Assembly: GCA_035651635.1 (NCBI GenBank)
Contig: DASRFK010000104.1
Location: forward strand, 1-64,000
Source of the DNA: JANXQE01 sp035651635
GTDB taxonomy: Bacteria; Verrucomicrobiota; Verrucomicrobiia; Limisphaerales; UBA8199
Direction of reading: 5' to 3'
DNA length: 64,000 bases
This document shows positions 59,006-64,000 of this stretch, piece by piece. The notes beneath the pieces are model-generated. The model was not told the DNA's origin and ran no database searches. It was given only the letters and a program-made list of their open reading frames with translations. Made by a program: the position numbers and the translations under genes. Position 1 is the stretch's first letter. Each line of letters begins with the position of its first letter.

Positions 59006-60430
59006 TTACCCTTTTAGCTTTCGTTCAAGGATCTCGCCGACCAGCGCCGGGTTGGCCTTTCCTTTACTGAGTTTCATTACCTGGCCCTTGAGAAAATTCA
59101 GGGCGGCGGCTTTGCCTGCTTTGAAATCAGCCGCCGGACCCGGATTGGCGGCAATGGCCTGGTCGCAAAAGGCCTCGAGGGCGGACGAATCGCTGACCTG
59201 GGCCAAACCCTTGCGCTCGACGATTTTTCCAGGCGCATCGCCCGTTTGAAACATCTCGCTGAAAACGTCCTGGGCTATTCTTGAGCTGATCTTGCCCGAA
59301 TCAACCAACTCGACGAGTTCGTTGATTCCAGCCGGAGCGAACTTCAGATTATCCAGGCCAACGCTTGCCTCCGTAAGTTTTGCCCGCAAGTTATTGATGA
59401 CCCAATTAGCCGCAGCCTTAGGATTTTTGGCCTGCTTTGCCACCGATTCGAAGTATCGACCGAGCGGCACATCCCAGACGAACGTCTGCGCGTCCGGAGC
59501 CGGCAAATGATAATCGCGCATGAACCGATGTTTGCGCGCCAGCGGCAGTTCGACCACCCGTCGCGAGACTTCCTCGAGCCATTGCTCGCCGGGTTGGAAC
59601 GGCATCAGGTCCGGCTCCGGAAAATAGCGGTAATCGTGCGCCTGCTCTTTGGTGCGCATCTCCTCGGTGATGCCGGCGGCATCATCCCAACGCCGGGTCG
59701 ATTGTTGCAGCTTGCCCCCACGCGAGACCACGCCGATTTGGCGGGGGATCTCATACTCGAGCGCCTTGCGCACGCCGCTGAAGCTGTTCATGTTCTTAAT
59801 CTCGATCTTGGCGCCCAATTGCTGCTCTCCTTTCGGCCGAACACTCACGTTCACATCGCAGCGGACCATGCCTTTTTCCATGTCGCAATCGCTCACGCCG
59901 CCGTACATAAGGATCTCCTTAAGCGCGCTGAGATACTCGTAAGCCATGTCTGCGCTGGTGATATCTGGCTCGGAAACAATTTCCATCAAGGGCACGCCGG
60001 CCCGGTTGAAATCAACCCCGCTATTGCGCTCGAAATGAAAGTTTTTTCCGACGTCTTCCTCCAAATGCGCGCGCGTGATGCGGACCCGGGCCAGGCCGCC
60101 CTGAAACTCAAACTCGACATAGCCGCTCATCGTCGAAGGCCGATCGTATTGCGTGATTTGATAGTTTTTTGGCATGTCCGGATAAAAATAATTCTTCCGA
60201 TCGAATTTGGCGTAGGGAGCAATGGTGCAGTTTAGGAGATATCCGGTCAGCACGGTCAGGCGCAGTGCCTCGTCATTGGCGACGGGCAACACGCCCGGCA
60301 TGCCCAGGCAGACCGGGCAGACATGGGTATTGGGAGGGGCGCCGAATTCGTTGGCGCAGCCGCACCACATCTTTGACTTCGTCTTGAGCTGGACATGCGT
60401 CTCCAGCCCGATCACCGCTTCGTATTCCAT
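59006..60430 (-). CDS. gatB: aspartyl/glutamyl-tRNA amidotransferase subunit B
   Basis: The 474-residue protein begins MEYEAVIGLETHVQLKTKSK and has the zinc-binding CGC...CPVCLGMPGVLPV segment near residue 25. The ammonia-channel and ATP region includes RKNYFYPDMPKNYQITQ, and a YqeY-like C-terminal tail domain follows. GatCAB converts Glu-tRNA(Gln) and Asp-tRNA(Asn) to their amides. gatC and gatA are not adjacent. Confidence 0.95.
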   Translation of the reverse strand: MEYEAVIGLETHVQLKTKSKMWCGCANEFGAPPNTHVCPVCLGMPGVLPVANDEALRLTVLTGYLLNCTIAPYAKFDRKNYFYPDMPKNYQITQYDRPSTMSGYVEFEFQGGLARVRITRAHLEEDVGKNFHFERNSGVDFNRAGVPLMEIVSEPDITSADMAYEYLSALKEILMYGGVSDCDMEKGMVRCDVNVSVRPKGEQQLGAKIEIKNMNSFSGVRKALEYEIPRQIGVVSRGGKLQQSTRRWDDAAGITEEMRTKEQAHDYRYFPEPDLMPFQPGEQWLEEVSRRVVELPLARKHRFMRDYHLPAPDAQTFVWDVPLGRYFESVAKQAKNPKAAANWVINNLRAKLTEASVGLDNLKFAPAGINELVELVDSGKISSRIAQDVFSEMFQTGDAPGKIVERKGLAQVSDSSALEAFCDQAIAANPGPAADFKAGKAAALNFLKGQVMKLSKGKANPALVGEILERKLKG

Positions 60431-60445
60431 ATCGCTGTAAAAGAA

Positions 60446-60515
60446 TTACCACGGACGAACAGGGATAGACACGGATTTTTGTGCGTGCGGGGTTTGGAGT
60501 CCCGCCTTCAGGCGG
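60446..60515. repeat. repeat remnants: family A half-arm and GGAGTCC motif
   Basis: TACCACGGACGAACAGGGATAG at 60446-60467 matches one arm of the family A element. GGAGTCCCGCCTTCAGGCGG at about 60497-60515 is the motif seen at 25087. Both lie in the 220-base gap upstream of gatB. Confidence 0.5.
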
Positions 60516-60654
60516 TGCGGGGCACGAACCGCAATCAGCGTGGGATCTGACGCGAAGCCGGGCAGTTTTTCCTGGCAATATCAGCGGTGCCCAGAATACC
60601 CCACCGAATTTTCTCCGCGCTCATCCCATCCACTTCTCATCCTTTTGGGGACTG

Positions 60655-61518
60655 TCAGAAGTACTTCTCGAGAATCGGCTCGAGGTTTTTCCTGGTCCTT
60701 GCCGGCCAAAGCTTTTTATCCGTCAGCAATGCCGTCTTAAGAGCCGAATGGCAGGGCCAAGTCGGCTCAATTGGGATCTTTGGCACCGCGTGCAGAATGA
60801 TCTCTTTGGCAGCACGGGCGTTGCGATTTAGGTTTTCGATAATCATTTCCACCGTCACGTGCGCCTCGTCCGTCTTCCAGCAGTCGTAATCGGTGACCAT
60901 CGCCATGGCGGCGTAGGCGATTTCCGCCTCGCGCGAGCATTTGGCTTCACCGAGGTTAGTCATGCCAATCACATCATACCCGAGCTTATGATTCGACATC
61001 GATTCGGCGCGCGTGCTGAACGCCGGGCCTTCCATATTCACGTAAGTGCCTCCGTCATGCGCTTTCGCTTTCAATGCTCGGGTGCTCCTGAGCAGGATTT
61101 GCCGCAGTTCTTCGCAAATGGGATCTGCGAAGGCTATGTGAGCCACAATCCCATTGCCAAAAAACGTATGCGCGACCGATTCCTTGGTACGGTCGAAAAA
61201 CTGATCGAAGAGCACTACGTCACACGGTTTATACTTGGCTTGCAACGAACCCACCGCACTGACACTGATAATCCACGCAACACCTAGTTTCTTGAGCGCC
61301 CAGATATTGGCCCGGTGATTTAATTCGCTGGGGAGAATTCGATGACCCCGGCCATGCCGTGGTAGAAAAACAACGTCGCGCCCTTCAAGTCGCCCCGTCA
61401 AGAGCTCGTCGGAAGGCGGACCGAAAGGGGTCTTCACCTTTACCCATCGCTGATTCGTTAACCCTTCGATATGATAAAGCCCGCTGCCGCCAATAATCCC
61501 AATTCGATATCCAGACAT
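60655..61518 (-). CDS. mtnP: S-methyl-5'-thioadenosine phosphorylase
   Basis: From the ATG at 61518 the product is 287 residues, normal for MtnP. RIGIIGGSGLYHIEGL is the phosphate loop, LPRHGRGHRILPSELNHRAN follows, and NMEGPAFSTRAES binds the substrate. MTDYDCW-like VTDYDCWKTDEAH marks the MTA subfamily rather than purine nucleoside phosphorylase. The enzyme cleaves methylthioadenosine in methionine salvage. An in-frame ATG at 61542 would add eight residues. Confidence 0.93.
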   Translation of the reverse strand: MSGYRIGIIGGSGLYHIEGLTNQRWVKVKTPFGPPSDELLTGRLEGRDVVFLPRHGRGHRILPSELNHRANIWALKKLGVAWIISVSAVGSLQAKYKPCDVVLFDQFFDRTKESVAHTFFGNGIVAHIAFADPICEELRQILLRSTRALKAKAHDGGTYVNMEGPAFSTRAESMSNHKLGYDVIGMTNLGEAKCSREAEIAYAAMAMVTDYDCWKTDEAHVTVEMIIENLNRNARAAKEIILHAVPKIPIEPTWPCHSALKTALLTDKKLWPARTRKNLEPILEKYF

Positions 61519-61690
61519 GCGGGGCGTTATAGCGGCGGACAAGGGGACCAGCGAGCACTTTCTCGAAAGTCATTCCTAGGCCTTCGGCCTGGGCTGCTAT
61601 GAGCAACGCCGTTGGCGTTGGAGCTGAGAACTTCATGCGCAAAGCCCAGTGGCGTTTGGCATTGAGATCCTGACCTACGCTTTGCTGCCT

Positions 61691-62374
61691 CTATCGATTG
61701 CAGCAGGAAGACCCGCCGGCTAAATTCGGGCTCACGTAAGGAATACCCAATCCAAGCCCCCGCAGAATCAACAGGGAAGCCAAAAGGAATACCGAGACGG
61801 GAATGGCTTTCCGCAACTGGAGCCGGAGAGCCATCGGAAACAGATGTCCTGAGAGGCCTATGCCGAGCATCAGGGGAACCGTCCCAAGCCCGAAACCAGC
61901 CATGTACTCGACGCCCGAAACCAAGCCTCCGGTGGCAACGGCCCCAGCACAGGCTACGTAGACCAGGCCGCACGGCAAAAAACCGTTCAGCACTCCTAAG
62001 CTCAGTAGTGACACGAAAGAGCGGCGGCGCAGCAGGTTGGTCATTCTAAATTTCAATTTTTCAACCAAGATGATGACCGGCCGCCAGACCGCGAGTTTGC
62101 GCGATGAAAATAGTCCGATTATCAGCAACACTCCCAGAGCGATTGAAACCCACCGTTGAATGCCTGCTAAAACCAGCGTGCGGCCCAGGAGCCCGAAGAT
62201 CACCCCCAGCAAACAATAAGTGATGATGCGCCCCAGGTTGTAAGCCAGTCGGCCGGACAAAAATCCCAGCCGAGTACGCCCGGTTGCGGGCAGTGCCAAG
62301 GCCAGCGGCCCGCACATGCCTGCGCAGTGCAGGCTACCGACCAGACCCAGAAATATGGCCGCAAAAAAATTCAT
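61691..62374 (-). CDS. SafE/TauE-like (urease-accessory UreH-domain) membrane protein of cbb3 oxidase assembly
   Basis: The 227-residue protein has about six helices with the family hallmark GSLHCAGMCGPLALAL near residue 14 and GFLPCGLVYVACAGA near 130. The C-terminal SCC is also Cys-rich. Proteins of this type accompany ccoGHIS genes and are linked to copper supply for cbb3 cytochrome oxidase. It follows fixH on the same strand with a repeat element in the gap. Confidence 0.85.
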   Translation of the reverse strand: MNFFAAIFLGLVGSLHCAGMCGPLALALPATGRTRLGFLSGRLAYNLGRIITYCLLGVIFGLLGRTLVLAGIQRWVSIALGVLLIIGLFSSRKLAVWRPVIILVEKLKFRMTNLLRRRSFVSLLSLGVLNGFLPCGLVYVACAGAVATGGLVSGVEYMAGFGLGTVPLMLGIGLSGHLFPMALRLQLRKAIPVSVFLLASLLILRGLGLGIPYVSPNLAGGSSCCNR

Positions 62375-62411
62375 TGCCGGGCGTGCCTCCGGACCTCTAG
62401 GAAAAAAAGCG

Positions 62412-62567
62412 GTTGAAAACCACCGATGAACACTGATTCACACGGATGAAAGAGGAAGCGTGGACCCGCACAAAAGCTGCAGCGCCTATCCAAAGGCGAT
62501 GCCAGCATTAGGAGCCGAACTGATGCCGGGCTTGCCATTGTATCAACGTTCATCCGTGTGGTTCAAC
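62412..62567. repeat. terminal-inverted-repeat element, family A
   Basis: The left arm GTTGAAAACCACCGATGAAC and right arm AACGTTCATCCGTGTGGTTC are complementary apart from a few bases. The internal block AAAGGCGATGCCAGC resembles that of the copy at 63097. The right end overlaps the fixH stop codon (62563-62565). Confidence 0.7.
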
Positions 62568-63033
62568 TTGCTGGAATAATGACTTTCTGATCGATAAAGT
62601 ACCTCTTCTCACCAACGCTCCAGGAGACGCGCACTTTCCAAAGTCCCGGCAGCAGTGCGGCGGCATCAAGCGATTGGGAACCGCTTGGCGTGAGGTCCAG
62701 CTTCAGCGTTCGATCCAGATTCATGGCCGAGGGCCGATACAACTGGATTTGGCCGGATGGCCTGGCGGCGGCCATCGTTGCAGGCACAGAAAGAGTGATC
62801 CGCCGCGCCGCCTCGTCATAGCTCACTGAGGCGAGCGGCGCTTGGGCCTGTGTCTGTTGCTGCCGATCGATCTGGCCTTGGTACCGGACTTCCTCTTCAT
62901 AGTAATTGGGCGAGATGAGGTCCGCCGGATGGCGGCTGCAAAAGGTAATGAACGTGGCGCAGCCAAGGATGGCCACGCTGAAAAATGAAATGATTGAGAC
63001 GGGCCAGAGATTAAAACGACTGGAATGGTTCAT
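62563..63033 (-). CDS. FixH family protein (cbb3 oxidase assembly)
   Basis: The 156-residue protein has an N-terminal helix (LWPVSIISFFSVAILGCATF), SPNYYEEEVRYQGQIDRQQ as in FixH/CcoH, and a beta-rich extracytoplasmic domain ending YFIDQKVIIPAS. FixH stabilises assembly of the cbb3-type terminal oxidase. It is followed by the SafE-like gene and preceded by ccoG, all on the minus strand, with repeat elements filling both gaps. Confidence 0.87.
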   Translation of the reverse strand: MNHSSRFNLWPVSIISFFSVAILGCATFITFCSRHPADLISPNYYEEEVRYQGQIDRQQQTQAQAPLASVSYDEAARRITLSVPATMAAARPSGQIQLYRPSAMNLDRTLKLDLTPSGSQSLDAAALLPGLWKVRVSWSVGEKRYFIDQKVIIPAS

Positions 63034-63096
63034 GGATTAAAAAATTGGCAATTTTCCGAAACAAACGAAAACGTGGCGGGCTAAAGCCCAAACCAT

Positions 63097-63270
63097 TGCA
63101 GTTGAAAACCACAGATGAACACTGATTCGCACGGATCACACAGCCGCAGAAAGTAATAAACGAAAGGCTGCTCCGTTCACCTAAAGGTGATGCTGGCTCA
63201 GGCAGCCCAGTTGATGCCAATCCGCGCATTTTATCAGTGTTCATCCGCGTCCATCCGTGGTTGAACTGCA
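63097..63270. repeat. terminal-inverted-repeat element, family A (best preserved)
   Basis: The ends TGCAGTTGAAAACCAC and GTGGTTGAACTGCA are complementary with a small offset. The next 20 bases (AGATGAACACTGAT and ATCAGTGTTCATCCGCG) continue the pairing. The interior AAAGGTGATGCTGGCTC matches the copy at 62412. No gene is present. Confidence 0.75.
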
Positions 63271-63325
63271 TCGGCTTGGCTAAGGCGGGGACTCCCAACC
63301 GGAGAAACTTTGTTGCTGCTGGTGT

Positions 63326-64000
63326 TCATCGGCGTGGACCAATGAAAATGGTTTTGATTTTGTCGATTGGTTGGCCGGCTGAATAAACCTTAACAACCAA
63401 AGGCGTGGTGCCGGACTTCAAATTGGCAGGTGCGATCTCAACCAGAACGGAGGCCTCAGTTTGCTTCTCCGCCGGCAGTGTTAGTTGCCCACCCAGGATC
63501 GTCAGTGTGCCGGCAATATTGTCTAACTTGAGGTCCACGGCTTTATCGGCATGGGTCTTATTCGTGAGCTTGAGCAAATAGAGATTGCTGATCTTGCCTT
63601 CGGGGGTTTGTTGGAAAAGGGCTCCTGGTGCCCGCAGTAGCGTCACGTCCACTTCGGAACGAGTGAGTAACAGAGTAAGCAATCCGACGCCAAGCACGAG
63701 CAGGATCCCGCAATAGCCCACAATACGCGGGGTGACCCGGATGGGTTCGTTTTTCTCGATGCCATTGAGCGAAGCGAATCGGATCAAGCCGCGCGGGCGG
63801 CCCAATTTGGTCATCACCTCGTCACAGGCATCGATGCAGGCCGTGCAGTTCACGCATTCCATTTGCGTCCCGTTGCGAATATCGATGCCCGTGGGACATA
63901 CCCGAACGCAATTGAAACAATCGACGCAATCACCCGCGCCGCGCGCCGTGCGCTGGTCGAGGGATTCTCTTCGGCTGAAGCGCCCCCGCTGTTCGCCGCG
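63326..64000 (-). CDS. ccoG: CcoG/RdxA-type 4Fe-4S cytochrome oxidase accessory protein (5' end beyond the window)
   Basis: The frame is open from the right edge to the stop at 63326. It contains GDCVDCFNC...CPTGIDIRNGTQ and ECVNCTACIDACDEVM, two 4Fe-4S ferredoxin clusters. A membrane helix (RIVGYCGILLVLGVGLLTLL) and an extracytoplasmic IG-like C-terminal domain follow, exactly the C-terminal half of CcoG. An internal ATG at 63862 lies inside the ferredoxin region and is not the start. CcoG reduces copper during cbb3 oxidase maturation. It heads the fixH/SafE operon. Confidence 0.92.
   Translation of the reverse strand, partial: RGEQRGRFSRRESLDQRTARGAGDCVDCFNCVRVCPTGIDIRNGTQMECVNCTACIDACDEVMTKLGRPRGLIRFASLNGIEKNEPIRVTPRIVGYCGILLVLGVGLLTLLLTRSEVDVTLLRAPGALFQQTPEGKISNLYLLKLTNKTHADKAVDLKLDNIAGTLTILGGQLTLPAEKQTEASVLVEIAPANLKSGTTPLVVKVYSAGQPIDKIKTIFIGPRR

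Noticed and set aside
58700..59249. Short Arg/Ala-rich ORFs on both strands between glgB and gatB
   Set aside because: They are products of the 110-base tandem repeat and overlap the gatB 3' end.
61385..61973. Minus-strand frames near the mtnP start and the SafE gene
   Set aside because: They overlap mtnP and safE in other frames and have no domain or credible ribosome site.

Overview
The window is high-GC, densely coded bacterial chromosome. It most likely comes from the phylum Verrucomicrobiota, near Pedosphaera/Limisphaerales. This is inferred from gene content: GloVer tandem-repeat and CRTAC1-type FG-GAP proteins, H-X9-DG prepilin-like proteins, an ADOP permease with its PadR regulator, an ECF sigma factor beside a Ser/Thr kinase with WD40 repeats, and a pilus cluster laid out like the Akkermansia Amuc_1098-1102 locus. 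No marker gene in the window proves the assignment.

Layout. (1) 1-7.4 kb: succinyl-CoA:acetate CoA-transferase, WrbA quinone reductase, a DUF1330 protein, a secreted Ig/GloVer repeat protein and two overlapping SPFH (band 7) membrane proteins. (2) 7.4-14.2 kb: a repeat-filled gap, a LolC/E-type permease, a HAD phosphatase overlapping a GH39-like glycosidase, a polyprenyl diphosphate synthase, RNA polymerase omega and SmpB. (3) 14.3-21.3 kb: a type IV pilus/type II secretion cluster (lipoprotein secretin, PilM-PilN fusion, PilO-like, PilP-like, PilB ATPase), mostly joined by 4-base overlaps, followed by convergent rpmB. (4) 21.7-30.6 kb: cardiolipin synthase, a CRTAC1 protein, a large fusion of membrane cytochrome b-like region, five c-type haem motifs and TPRs, and a vanadium haloperoxidase. 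(5) 30.8-38.1 kb: a zf-TFIIB protein, a WXXGXW/DUF6600-type surface protein, a PagL-like lipid A deacylase, a PadR-ADOP operon behind a perfect palindrome, and an F420-dependent-type oxidoreductase. (6) 38.2-46.2 kb: a one-strand cluster of small stress and redox genes (PepSY pair, alpha/beta hydrolase, Dps, zinc alcohol dehydrogenase, RidA, aldo/keto reductase, Ohr), mixed with truncated or internally deleted genes.

(7) 46.5-54.4 kb: a signalling block between an intact tRNA-Arg(UCU) and the 5' half of a second arginine-type tRNA broken at its anticodon loop. It holds an ECF sigma factor, a Ser/Thr kinase coupled to a prepilin-like protein, and a secreted protein followed by an FGE-fold protein. 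Two promoters in the block share a two-box motif, TGTAAC-N13-CGTTGTA, absent from the other gaps I inspected. This is the best candidate for an undescribed regulatory system here. (8) 54.5-64 kb: Fe-S assembly genes (IscA/ErpA-type, HscB) with a coupled unknown gene, GlgB, a 110-bp tandem repeat, GatB, MTA phosphorylase, and cbb3 oxidase assembly genes (SafE-like, FixH, CcoG cut by the window end).

Dispersed imperfect palindromes occupy many gaps. They include a 150-175 bp family flanking fixH and lying against the DUF1330 start codon, two ~100 bp elements at 28.3-28.5 kb, and a nested palindrome at 9.5 kb. Calls come from reading sequence and translations only. No database search was run, and residue positions are approximate.
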